This document shows positions 16,120-23,007 of a stretch of 23,048 nt of DNA, piece after piece. The stretch spans positions 1 through 23,048 of the forward strand of contig CAJTVK010000070.1 of the NCBI GenBank assembly GCA_910579645.1. The letters run 5' to 3'. The notes under the pieces were generated by a model that saw nothing but the letters and a program-made list of their open reading frames with translations, did not search any database and had not been told where the DNA came from. The position numbers and the translations under genes are program-made. Origin of the DNA: an uncultured Lachnospiraceae bacterium (GTDB lineage: Bacteria; Bacillota; Clostridia; Lachnospirales; Lachnospiraceae). Numbering within the stretch: position 1 is the first letter of the stretch; each line of letters begins with the position of its first letter.

Positions 16120-17304
16120 CTATATCTTCCCGGTGGTATATGCCACTACGGCAATCACTATGAGAAACAGCGCAACCGCGGTAAATGCCGTCCGGAACAG
16201 CAGCAGGCTTCCGTCCCCCACCCGGTCGGTGCATCCGGTAATCCGTCTGTCGCTGACAATCCCGGCCAAAGCCGCGCTTCCCTTCATGACACAGGCAATA
16301 AGGAATAATTTCGCCAGCGGCACCAGACAGACTGCCAACAGCAGCAGCAGCAAAAGCAATCCGATGCTGTTCTTAATCAGCACCGCGGAGCCGACGACCA
16401 TCTCCGTCACCCCTTCCGCCAGATTCCCGATGCCGGGTATGACGGAAATAGCCTTTTTTACCGCAGTCCCCTGCAGCGAATCCAAAACCGGCGTAATCAT
16501 GGACTGAAAGACACTGAGGGAAGTCACTGCGCCCAATGCCACCTTTAAGCCCAGCCCGATTCCTTTTTTCATGCATTCCAGCAACAGCGTAAGCCGTTCT
16601 TCCGCCCACACGCCGTTCATAAGCGCCAGCAGCACATAACTGTAAATCATTGGCAGCAAAACCGAGGACAGCAGTTTTTCCACGCCATAAGCCAGCAGCA
16701 GCATAAACTGGTAATAGACAATTGCCGAAGCCGGTCCCTGTGCCGCCCCCACCGCCATAAAATAAGTGGGAATGAACATTTTAATGAACAGCACAATATC
16801 CGCCACCATTCCGGAAGCGATTCCCGATGCCGCCAGAAAAGCCTTCATCAGAACTGCCATCAGAAGCAGATATAAAAAATAGAAACTAATATCCGCCACT
16901 TGGTGATTCTGAAAAATATCGGAAAAGTTAGAGAAAAGCGCGGAAACAATCCCTAATATCAATATTGCGGCAAAAATATTTTTCAGGCCTGCCACTTCCG
17001 CCCCCAGCGTCCCTCTTATCCCGTCCCACACCAACCCTGCTGCCGCAAAGATTTCCCCCTGCAGAATATGGTTCAGAATCGCCCGGGTATCCCACTCATA
17101 GTCCGGAAGCATGTCTTTCAGATTCCTGCTGACTTCCTCCAAATCATACTGTCCCCACACGCTCCCTAAGTCCACGGCCTCTTCCCCGGCATACGCCGAT
17201 TCTGCATGCCCCGTCCCGGCACGGACCGCTTCCGCATACGCCGGCTTGTACATTATAAAAGAAAGAAAACAGACGGCAAACAGCATATACCACATTTTCC
17301 TCAT
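16120..17304 (-). CDS. spoIIIAE: Stage III sporulation protein AE
   Basis: SpoIIIAE is the polytopic membrane core of the SpoIIIA complex, possibly a channel or transporter unit. I place the start at ATG 17304, giving 394 residues. It overlaps the spoIIIAD stop as ATGA and has AGGAG upstream. The open frame extends 48 codons further, but that part is a shadow inside spoIIIAD. A signal peptide (MRKMWYMLFAVCFLSF then AYA-EA) is followed by a soluble region and about seven to eight hydrophobic spans, including a striking leucine run near IGLLLLLLLLAVCLVPL. Confidence 0.95.
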   Translation of the reverse strand: MRKMWYMLFAVCFLSFIMYKPAYAEAVRAGTGHAESAYAGEEAVDLGSVWGQYDLEEVSRNLKDMLPDYEWDTRAILNHILQGEIFAAAGLVWDGIRGTLGAEVAGLKNIFAAILILGIVSALFSNFSDIFQNHQVADISFYFLYLLLMAVLMKAFLAASGIASGMVADIVLFIKMFIPTYFMAVGAAQGPASAIVYYQFMLLLAYGVEKLLSSVLLPMIYSYVLLALMNGVWAEERLTLLLECMKKGIGLGLKVALGAVTSLSVFQSMITPVLDSLQGTAVKKAISVIPGIGNLAEGVTEMVVGSAVLIKNSIGLLLLLLLLAVCLVPLAKLFLIACVMKGSAALAGIVSDRRITGCTDRVGDGSLLLFRTAFTAVALFLIVIAVVAYTTGKI

Positions 17305-17687
17305 CCCGCAATCTCCTGAATACTCTGAATAATCGCCAGCAAAATCGGCATGCCCGCCGCCAATACGGACAGCTTGCCGAATATCTCTATCTGGCTGGAA
17401 ACGGATCCATACCCCGCATCCCTGCATATGCCGGAGCAGAATTCGCAAATATATGTAATGCCGATTACTTTCAGCAAAACGGAAAAATAAGTCCCGTCAG
17501 AACCGATATAGTTCTCCATAATCCCCATACTTTCAAAGATAGAAGAAAGACCTGACACCACAAAAGAAAAAATCAACAGACTGACGGCAAAACCAATGTA
17601 AATCCCGTATTCCGGCTTATTTGTCTTAAACTGTAACGCCAGCATGACGCCGGCTATGCCAAGAATCCCGATCCGCAACACATCCAT
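17301..17687 (-). CDS. spoIIIAD: Stage III sporulation protein AD
   Basis: A small hydrophobic membrane protein of the SpoIIIA complex, 128 residues from ATG 17687. Hydrophobic spans are at about residues 4-19, 30-49 and 101-118. The segment LLKVIGITYICEFCSGICRDAGYGSVSSQIEIFGK is the family hallmark (a longer stretch, about residues 72-107). A GTG at 17699 is also in frame, but AAGGAG sits almost on top of it, so ATG is preferred even though its spacing is long. It overlaps spoIIIAE by four bases. Confidence 0.94.
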   Translation of the reverse strand: MDVLRIGILGIAGVMLALQFKTNKPEYGIYIGFAVSLLIFSFVVSGLSSIFESMGIMENYIGSDGTYFSVLLKVIGITYICEFCSGICRDAGYGSVSSQIEIFGKLSVLAAGMPILLAIIQSIQEIAG

Positions 17688-17755
17688 AAGTATGACCACG
17701 CTCCTTTCTTTCCCGCAGCGCCGGTGCCTCCGGCGGAAAGCATTTTCCGGATACG

Positions 17756-17956
17756 CTAAAGTTCAAACAAATTCTGTATCATGGTAAATAAATCATAAAT
17801 ATAAGGGACAATCCATGTCAGCACCAGAATAAGCCCTGCCAGGCTTATCAGAAATGCATGTTCCTCCCTGCCGCTATGCTTCAGTACCTGACTCAATATT
17901 GTAATCAATATGCCTACTGCCGCAATCTTAAAAATCAGACCAACGTCCATAACCAT
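17756..17956 (-). CDS. spoIIIAC: Stage III sporulation protein AC
   Basis: SpoIIIAC is a very small membrane protein of the SpoIIIA complex with two spans, here at about residues 6-22 and 34-55. At 66 residues it is a normal length. The sequence LIFKIAAVGILITILSQVL and a second span ending IVPYIYDLF match the family. ATG triplets at 17962, 17956 and 17950 are all in frame. The middle one has the best spacing from AAAGG. It lies between spoIIIAB and spoIIIAD with gaps of about 80 and 70 bases. Confidence 0.92.
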   Translation of the reverse strand: MVMDVGLIFKIAAVGILITILSQVLKHSGREEHAFLISLAGLILVLTWIVPYIYDLFTMIQNLFEL

Positions 17957-18046
17957 AACCATGCCTTTCTTTCAAAATGCAAGCCGAAACCGCCGGCCTT
18001 TGCACGCCTGTCCCGTACCGGCTGCAAAGCAATCTCCGCCCGGCCC

Positions 18047-18565
18047 CTAAAGCAATATAATTCCGATCATAACCCCGCCCATAATGCTCAGGCTCATAAT
18101 GACCCTGCCCTTGTCCGCCAACTCCTTTTCCTGCTTGCCGACGGAAAGTTCCAGCCGGCGAATCTGCTGCTCCAGCATCTGCGCCTGCATCTGCCCGTCC
18201 ATAAAACCCACACAGTTTCCCAATTCCAGCAGCCTTTTCTTCTCCTCCGCCGGCAGTGCCGACCTGACGGTACATTTTTCCATCTGTCCCCTCCATACCG
18301 TATCGAACGCTGTCCCGCAATTGGCCGTCATTTCCCTATATATCCCCAGAAATGCCTCCCGGTACGGCTCCTGCACCCTTCCGGCAATCCGCAGGCACAC
18401 TTCCGGCAGCGGTGCCTTGCCGTATGTCATTTCATTTTCCATCATCTTTAAAATACGCCATACCTGATACTGTTCTTCCAATCCTTTTTTCAGCCTGTCC
18501 TTCCAGCACCAGCCAAGCCCCGTACATCCTACGGTCAGGCAGATTATCCCTAAGAGCCGCAGCAT
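18047..18565 (-). CDS. spoIIIAB: Stage III sporulation protein AB
   Basis: SpoIIIAB is a membrane-anchored helical protein, thought to work with the ATPase SpoIIIAA and related in fold to type II secretion GspF-like parts. The 172-residue product has an N-terminal membrane segment (about residues 2-17) and a C-terminal one (about 155-172), with a helical region between that includes ILKMMENEMTYGKAPLPE and LGNCVGFMDGQMQ, typical of the family. It overlaps the end of spoIIIAA by 16 bases and has AGGGGA upstream. Confidence 0.95.
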   Translation of the reverse strand: MLRLLGIICLTVGCTGLGWCWKDRLKKGLEEQYQVWRILKMMENEMTYGKAPLPEVCLRIAGRVQEPYREAFLGIYREMTANCGTAFDTVWRGQMEKCTVRSALPAEEKKRLLELGNCVGFMDGQMQAQMLEQQIRRLELSVGKQEKELADKGRVIMSLSIMGGVMIGIILL

Positions 18566-19503
18566 AGCCGGAATCCCCTGTCATAAACAGACTGTACCCT
18601 GCACCTTCCGTCCGTTCTGCCCAATACAATATACCTCCCGAATGCCTGCCGGCGGATAAGGTTTCCCAGAAAGTCCTTCTCCCTTATTTCCTGCAGCGAA
18701 TCACCGTGGACAGTGGCCAGAATGCGGCTGCCGCACTGCATCGCCTGTCCTACGGCACGGATATCCTCCTCGCTTCCCAGTTCGTCCACCGCTATCACCT
18801 GCGGCGACATGGAACGCAATAACATCATCATTCCGATTCCCTTCGGGCAGGCATCCAGAATATCCGTCCGCATGCCCACGTCATTTTGCGGACACCCCAT
18901 ATAACATCCCCCAATCTCCGACCGTTCGTCCACCACCGCCACATTCATTCCGGCGGAAAAACGATTGCCGTCCGCAATCTGCCGGATCATATCCCGCAGC
19001 AGCGTGGTTTTCCCGCACCCCGGCGGAGATATCAGCAGAACGTTTTGCAGTTCTCCGTTTTCATACAGATAAGGCATGGCCGAATCCGCCGCGCCTTTTA
19101 TCTCGTGGGAAATGCGGATATTCATATAACGGATATGCTTCATATTGCGCACCGTGCCGTTTTCCTCCAGGATAACCTGTCCTGCCATCCCGACCCGGTG
19201 CCCGCCCGGCAGCGTGAGAAATCCCTGCCGTATTTCATCGCCAAAGGCATAGACAGAATAATCGCAGATATGATTCAGAATAGCCTCCATATCCTGCTCC
19301 GTTACCCTCACGGCAGTTTTTGCATCCGATATCATCTGCCCGGCCTTGTCCAGGTACCGTTCCCGGCCGTTCATCATCACAATAATCTCCCGGCCTGTCC
19401 GAAGACGGATTTCCTGCAATTTCTCCGCCTCCCGGGCCGTATTTTTCCATAAATGCCTCATATAATCCGGAAATATGCGTAAAATTTCTTCTTCCGCCGC
19501 CAT
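18550..19503 (-). CDS. spoIIIAA: Stage III sporulation protein AA (ATPase)
   Basis: SpoIIIAA is a cytoplasmic secretion-type ATPase in the mother cell that powers or assembles the feeding channel. Walker A is PPGCGKTT at residues 160-167 and Walker B is VIAVDELG at 236-243. DERSEIGGCYMG (about 192-203) and ATVHG (263-267) are conserved nucleotide-domain segments. The 317-residue length is normal. GAGGTG precedes the ATG. It is the first gene of the spoIIIA operon, preceded by a sigma-E promoter match, and is divergent from the plus-strand grcA-like gene. Confidence 0.96.
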   Translation of the reverse strand: MAAEEEILRIFPDYMRHLWKNTAREAEKLQEIRLRTGREIIVMMNGRERYLDKAGQMISDAKTAVRVTEQDMEAILNHICDYSVYAFGDEIRQGFLTLPGGHRVGMAGQVILEENGTVRNMKHIRYMNIRISHEIKGAADSAMPYLYENGELQNVLLISPPGCGKTTLLRDMIRQIADGNRFSAGMNVAVVDERSEIGGCYMGCPQNDVGMRTDILDACPKGIGMMMLLRSMSPQVIAVDELGSEEDIRAVGQAMQCGSRILATVHGDSLQEIREKDFLGNLIRRQAFGRYIVLGRTDGRCRVQSVYDRGFRLCCGS

Positions 19504-19533
19504 CTGCCCACCTCTTTCTTTCTCCTTTATCCT

Positions 19534-19562
19534 AATATATGTGGCTGCGGTCAGGTTATGAC
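19534..19562 (-). promoter_or_regulatory. Sigma-E promoter of the spoIIIA operon
   Basis: The minus strand has GTCATAA (19556-19562), then 14 bases, then CATATATT (19534-19541). This fits the sigma-E pattern of an ATA-centred -35 and a CATA-type -10 at this spacing. It lies about 30 bases before the spoIIIAA start codon. In Bacillus the operon is transcribed by sigma-E in the mother cell. Confidence 0.65.
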
Positions 19563-19681
19563 TCTTTTTCCTTTTACACAGAAAATCTATTTCTTCCGAT
19601 ACCCCGTCGCTTGCAGCAGGGGATTTGATTACCGGCCATCGGAATGTATGAAAAAAAATACATATTTTTTCCTATTTCTTA

Positions 19682-19710
19682 TGGACAATTGCATCCCGTA
19701 ATGATATTAT
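19682..19710 (+). promoter_or_regulatory. Sigma-A promoter of the grcA-like gene
   Basis: TGGACA (19682-19687), a 17-base spacer and TATTAT (19705-19710) make a good housekeeping promoter. Transcription would begin near 19717, about 46 bases before the start codon. A-rich and T-rich sequence lies directly upstream and may act as an UP element. Confidence 0.65.
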
Positions 19711-19722
19711 AATTTTACAAAC

Positions 19723-19735
19723 AGTAATCATTACT
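19723..19735 (+). promoter_or_regulatory. Operator-like 6-1-6 dyad in the early transcribed region of grcA
   Basis: AGTAAT, one central base and ATTACT form a perfect dyad at about +7 to +19. The inner TAATnATTA equals the centre of the 7-1-7 boxes bound by Fur/PerR/Zur-family repressors, while the outer bases do not match well. The position would suit a repressor. The regulator is unknown and no regulator gene of this type is in the window. Confidence 0.4.
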
Positions 19736-19762
19736 ATTATTGAAATTAAGGAGGGAATACTT

Positions 19763-20008
19763 ATGGCAGCAACAAATACGGCACAGGTAGATAACTTAGT
19801 GAACTTATTGGACGGATATGCCACAAAAGGCGGTCATCATCTGAATGTCAACGTACTGAACAGGGACACACTTCTGGATGCACAGAAACATCCCGAAAAC
19901 TATCCCCAGCTTACCATCCGGGTCAGCGGATACGCAGTAAACTTCATTAAACTGACCCCCGAACAGCAGGCGGATGTCATCAGCAGGACATTCCATGAAG
20001 CCATCTGA
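19763..20008 (+). CDS. grcA: GrcA-like stand-alone glycyl radical domain protein
   Basis: The 81-residue protein resembles the C-terminal glycyl-radical domain of pyruvate formate-lyase. It has HHLNVNVLNRDTL (residues 25-37), then YPQLTIRVSGYAVNF (47-61) with the radical Gly56, then LTPEQQADVISRTF. In E. coli, GrcA (YfiD, about 127 residues) replaces this domain in formate-lyase whose backbone was cut by oxygen at the glycyl radical. This copy lacks an equivalent of the longer E. coli N-terminal part. It has its own promoter, AAGGAGG site and terminator, and is the only plus-strand gene here. No formate-lyase or activase gene is in the window. It is too complete, with a start, ribosome site and promoter, to be a broken formate-lyase end, although a subunit of a split enzyme remains possible. 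Confidence 0.87.
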   Translation: MAATNTAQVDNLVNLLDGYATKGGHHLNVNVLNRDTLLDAQKHPENYPQLTIRVSGYAVNFIKLTPEQQADVISRTFHEAI

Positions 20009-20030
20009 ATATAAAAGAATATAAAATAAG

Positions 20031-20083
20031 AAAGGCGTCAACAGCCGAACCCTCTTCTTCCGGTTCCCGTTAACGCCTTTTTT
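20031..20083. terminator. Bidirectional terminator between grcA and pnp
   Basis: AAGGCGTCAAC and GTTAACGCCTT form an 11-position stem with one mismatch, with an inner GAACC/GGTTC stem. On the plus strand it is followed by six T residues (20078-20083). On the minus strand the stem is followed by TTTCTTATTTTAT, so it can also end pnp transcripts. Confidence 0.85.
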
Positions 20084-20100
20084 AATGCATTCCGATATCA

Positions 20101-20124
20101 GCCCCCGCCCTTTACGGCGGAGGC
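20101..20124 (-). terminator. GC-rich hairpin just after pnp
   Basis: GCCCCCGCC (20101-20109) and GGCGGAGGC (20116-20124) make a 9-pair stem with one wobble and a six-base loop, 25 bases after the pnp stop. On the minus strand no T run follows, so it may protect the RNA end or cooperate with the bidirectional terminator further on. On the plus strand it is followed by T-rich sequence and could be a second stop for grcA. Confidence 0.5.
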
Positions 20125-20149
20125 TTTCCGTTTTTTCCGCAAACTCTTT

Positions 20150-22249
20150 CTATTTCTGTGCCACATCCTTCATGGAAAAGCTGGTTCTGCCCATCTTATC
20201 TTTCCCTAGGCATACCACCGTAACTTTGTCCCCTAAGGTGAGCACGTCTTCCACACGGTTGATTCTCTCTCTGGAAATCTTGGAAATATGAACCATGCCT
20301 TCCTTGCCCGGCGCAAACTCAATAAATGCCCCGAATTCTTTAATGCTCACAACCACGCCTTTGAAAACCTGTCCTTCTTCAAAATCCGTGGTAATGACCT
20401 TGACCATCTCCACCGCCTTGTCCATCATGGAAGCATCCGTCCCGCAGATGGACACTTTCCCGTCGTCCGTAATGTCTATTTTTACGCCTGTGCGGGCAAT
20501 AATCTCATTAATAGTCTTTCCCCGCTGTCCCACTACGTCCCCGATTTTTTCAGGGTCAATCTGAACGGAGATAATCTTCGGCGCATAAGGCCCTACCTCT
20601 TTCCTCGGCTCCGCAATAGCCGGCGTCATAATCTCATTGAGAATATATTCCCTGGCTTCCTTCGTCCGCCGGATGGCCTCTTCCACAATCGGCCTTGTCA
20701 GCCCGTGAATCTTAATATCCATCTGAATTGCCGTTATGCCTTCGTGAGTGCCTGCCACCTTAAAGTCCATATCCCCGAAAAAGTCTTCCAGTCCCTGAAT
20801 ATCCGTCAGCACAATATAATCGTCGTCGGTCTCGCCGGTCACCAAACCGCAGGAAATGCCGGCCACCTGCTTCTTAATGGGCACGCCTGCCGCCATCAGC
20901 GACATAGTGGAGGCACAGATGGAGGCCTGAGAAGTGGAACCGTTGGACTCAAAGGTTTCGGATACCGTCCGGATAGCATAAGGGAATTCTTCCTCCGACG
21001 GCAGCACCGGCACCAATGCCCGTTCCGCCAGAGCGCCGTGCCCTATTTCACGCCGTCCCGGCCCCCGGCTCGGTTTCGTCTCGCCTACCGAATAGGAAGG
21101 GAAGTTATAATGATGCATATACCTCTTATTCACTTCGTTTTCATCCAGCCCGTCGATTCTCTGCACTTCGGATAAAGGCGCCAAAGTAGTCACCGTACAG
21201 ATCTGTGTCTGTCCGCGGGTAAACATAGCCGAGCCATGAACCCTCGGAATCAGGTCCACTTCCGCTGCCAGCGGCCTGATCTGTGTAATCTCACGGCCGT
21301 CAGGACGTTTATGGTCTTTCAGTATCATCTTACGGACCGTCTTCTTCTGATACTGGTATACCGCTTCCCCCAAAATAGGCAGCCACTCCTCGTTCTCGGC
21401 AAATGCCTCTTCAAACTTCTCCGTAATTTTTCTTATATTTTCCTCACGAACCTGCTTCTCGTCGGTAAACACCGCTTCTTCCATTTCTTCCGGCGGCACA
21501 ATTTCCTTCATTGCCCGGAACATTTCCTCCGGCACTGCGCAGCTGGTATACTCATGCTTTTCTTTTCCCGCTTCCGCCACAATCCGATTGATGAAAGCAA
21601 TAATCGTCTGGTTGATGTCATGCGCCGTATAAATCGCTTCCAGCATTTTATCCTCCGGAATCTCATTGGCTCCGGCCTCAATCATAATTACCTTTTCGCT
21701 GGTGGAGGCAACCGTTAAATTTAAGTCCCCCACTTTCCACTGCTCCTGCGACGGGTTAATGACAAACTCCCCGTCTATCATTCCCACCTGGGTCATTGCA
21801 CAGGGGCCGTCAAAAGGAATATCCGAAATAGAAGTAGCGATGGCCGCCCCGATCATTGCCACCAATTCCGGGCGGCAGGCCGGATCCACACTCATTACCA
21901 TATTGTTCAGCGTCACGTCATTTCGGTAGTCCTTCGGGAATAAAGGACGCATGGGACGGTCAATCACACGGCTGGTCAGAATGGCATTTTCGGAAGCTTT
22001 CCCTTCCCTCTTATTGAAGCCGCCGGGTATCTTGCCCACGGAATACAGCTTCTCCTCATATTCCACGCTTAAGGGAAAGAAATCAATTCCGTCCCTCGGC
22101 TTGTCCGAAGCCGTTGCCGTACAAAGCACGGTGGTTTCCCCGTATTGCATAAATGCACAGCCGTTGGCCTGTTTCCCCACCCTTCCGATATCCGCGCGCA
22201 GCGTCCTTCCTGCCAGTTCCATTGTAAATGTCTTATAATTTTTCTCCAT
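20150..22249 (-). CDS. pnp: Polyribonucleotide nucleotidyltransferase (PNPase)
   Basis: PNPase degrades RNA 3' to 5' with phosphate and can add tails in reverse. The 699-residue length is typical. Two RNase PH-like domains are visible (with FNKREGKASENAILTSRVID in the first; RGQTQICTVTTLAPLSEVQ and the GPGRREIGHGALAERAL segment in the second). A KH domain with GQRGKTINEII and a C-terminal S1 domain (VFKGVVVSIKEFGAFIEF, GMVHISKIS) follow. AGGAAGGAG precedes the ATG. It lies downstream of rpsO, the same order as in E. coli and Bacillus, but here with a terminator and a 250-base structured leader between. Confidence 0.97.
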   Translation of the reverse strand: MEKNYKTFTMELAGRTLRADIGRVGKQANGCAFMQYGETTVLCTATASDKPRDGIDFFPLSVEYEEKLYSVGKIPGGFNKREGKASENAILTSRVIDRPMRPLFPKDYRNDVTLNNMVMSVDPACRPELVAMIGAAIATSISDIPFDGPCAMTQVGMIDGEFVINPSQEQWKVGDLNLTVASTSEKVIMIEAGANEIPEDKMLEAIYTAHDINQTIIAFINRIVAEAGKEKHEYTSCAVPEEMFRAMKEIVPPEEMEEAVFTDEKQVREENIRKITEKFEEAFAENEEWLPILGEAVYQYQKKTVRKMILKDHKRPDGREITQIRPLAAEVDLIPRVHGSAMFTRGQTQICTVTTLAPLSEVQRIDGLDENEVNKRYMHHYNFPSYSVGETKPSRGPGRREIGHGALAERALVPVLPSEEEFPYAIRTVSETFESNGSTSQASICASTMSLMAAGVPIKKQVAGISCGLVTGETDDDYIVLTDIQGLEDFFGDMDFKVAGTHEGITAIQMDIKIHGLTRPIVEEAIRRTKEAREYILNEIMTPAIAEPRKEVGPYAPKIISVQIDPEKIGDVVGQRGKTINEIIARTGVKIDITDDGKVSICGTDASMMDKAVEMVKVITTDFEEGQVFKGVVVSIKEFGAFIEFAPGKEGMVHISKISRERINRVEDVLTLGDKVTVVCLGKDKMGRTSFSMKDVAQK

Positions 22250-22308
22250 ATCCTGATTCTCCTTCCTGCTGTTTTAGTTTCCCCAAAGTATCTGCAAAAC
22301 AGGAGATG

Positions 22309-22362
22309 CCGAAACTACTGATAAAGATACGCTTCGTCGCATATCCTTATCAGTGGTCTCGG
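22309..22362 (-). promoter_or_regulatory. Long hairpin in the pnp leader
   Basis: Bases 22309-22332 pair with 22339-22362: 24 positions and a 6-base loop, 60 bases before the pnp start codon. On the minus strand there are three G-U pairs and one mismatch; on the plus strand the same positions give three mismatches. This asymmetry favours a structure in pnp RNA. E. coli pnp has a long leader stem cut by RNase III and used for PNPase autocontrol, and this could be an analogue. Confidence 0.65.
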
Positions 22363-22401
22363 AATATCCCATCTGCCCTGTTTCCCCGCTGCCGCATCAC
22401 C

Positions 22402-22431
22402 GGCATCCGCATGCTTCATCATGCAATTGCC
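22402..22431 (-). promoter_or_regulatory. Second hairpin in the rpsO-pnp gap
   Basis: On the minus strand GGCA and TGCC enclose an A/A internal loop and a 7-pair stem (two G-U) with loop ATGAAG. It lies between the rpsO terminator and the long pnp leader hairpin. I see no clear sigma-A promoter in this gap, so pnp may depend on read-through or on a weak promoter. Confidence 0.45.
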
Positions 22432-22449
22432 AAAAACAATACTATGAGG

Positions 22450-22487
22450 AAAAGGCGGACACCCCAACTCTCCGGCCGGTATCCGCC
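22450..22487 (-). terminator. Terminator after rpsO
   Basis: The 10-pair stem, GGCGGATACC with GGTGTCCGCC on the minus strand (one G-U), is followed by TTTT. It starts about 14 bases after the rpsO stop codon. The short T run suggests incomplete termination, leaving some read-through to pnp. Confidence 0.75.
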
Positions 22488-22500
22488 CCTACATTTACCA

Positions 22501-22767
22501 TTACTTCCTGATTCCAAGCTTTTCAATTAAAGAACGATATCTCTCAATGTCCTTATTTTTCAGATAATCAAGCAAACCACGTCTCTGACCCACCATTTTC
22601 AGAAGCCCTCTTCTGGAATGATGATCTTTCGGATTCGCTTTCAGATGCTCCGTAAGTTCCTGAATCCTTGCCGTAAGCACCGCAATCTGAACTTCCGGTG
22701 AGCCGGTGTCGCCTTCCGACCTTGCATACTCATTGATAATCGCTGTTTTCTTTTCCTTAGAAATCAT
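22501..22767 (-). CDS. rpsO: 30S ribosomal protein S15
   Basis: S15 binds the three-way junction of the 16S rRNA central domain and helps assemble the platform. The 88-residue protein has the full family pattern: YARSEGDTGSPEVQIAVLTARI, LKANPKDHHSRRGLLKMVGQR and LLDYLKNKDIERYRSLIEKLGIRK. AGGAGGG lies before the ATG. It has its own promoter and structured leader and is followed by a terminator and then pnp. Confidence 0.98.
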   Translation of the reverse strand: MISKEKKTAIINEYARSEGDTGSPEVQIAVLTARIQELTEHLKANPKDHHSRRGLLKMVGQRRGLLDYLKNKDIERYRSLIEKLGIRK

Positions 22768-22887
22768 TGTTTTCCCTCCTGATATTCTTTACGCCGGATA
22801 CTAAGTCAGGGTCGGAGTCGTCCCGCATCCGAGTATCGGCAAATTCTCCCGCTGCCGCCAAACCACAGCCAACAGCTATTTTCATAC
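22768..22887 (-). promoter_or_regulatory. Structured rpsO leader, candidate S15 autoregulatory RNA
   Basis: The transcript would carry a leader of about 120 bases. Bases 22793-22802 and 22832-22840 form a 9-pair helix with one bulge, enclosing a CGGA/UCCG stem whose loop contains GGG that could pair with a nearby CCC. S15 controls its own mRNA through varied leader structures in several bacteria, including Geobacillus and E. coli. I cannot match this one to a described class by eye. Confidence 0.45.
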
Positions 22888-22893
22888 TTCGCT

Positions 22894-22922
22894 ATCATAG
22901 CACACATTTCTTTTCTTGTAAA
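22894..22922 (-). promoter_or_regulatory. Sigma-A promoter of rpsO
   Basis: On the minus strand TTTACA (22917-22922), a 17-base spacer and TATGAT (22894-22899) form a strong promoter. TGC directly before the -10 makes it an extended -10. It lies about 125 bases before the rpsO start codon. Confidence 0.85.
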
Positions 22923-22941
22923 TAGTTTATTTCTTTGGTAC

Positions 22942-23007
22942 CACGGAAATCAATTTGGGGTTTTCTGCCTGCGCAGCTGCCGGACCCGGGAGCCTGCGGA
23001 CAGCCAA
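22942..23007 (+). repeat. Right copy of the 66-bp inverted repeat
   Basis: This plus-strand stretch begins CACGGAAATC and matches the minus strand of 1-66 at 56 of 66 positions without gaps. CTGCGCAG and CCCGGG are kept in both copies. It begins 20 bases upstream of the rpsO -35 box. Beyond it, 23007-23020 forms an ATGCC/GGCAT hairpin flanked by direct GACAGCC copies (22999-23005 and 23021-23027), which may belong to the same element. The outer end cannot be defined from one copy. Confidence 0.8.

Noticed and set aside
17305..17448. N-terminal extension of SpoIIIAE
   Set aside because: It is the shadow of spoIIIAD in another frame. The ATG at 17304 has a ribosome site and gives a proper signal peptide.
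19805..20041. A 78-codon minus-strand frame opposite the grcA-like gene
   Set aside because: It is antisense to a gene with a clear RVSGY radical motif and a good ribosome site, and has no recognisable features of its own.
22250..22450. A sigma-A promoter for pnp in the rpsO-pnp gap
   Set aside because: I could not find a pair of boxes with acceptable match and spacing; read-through or a weak promoter remains possible.
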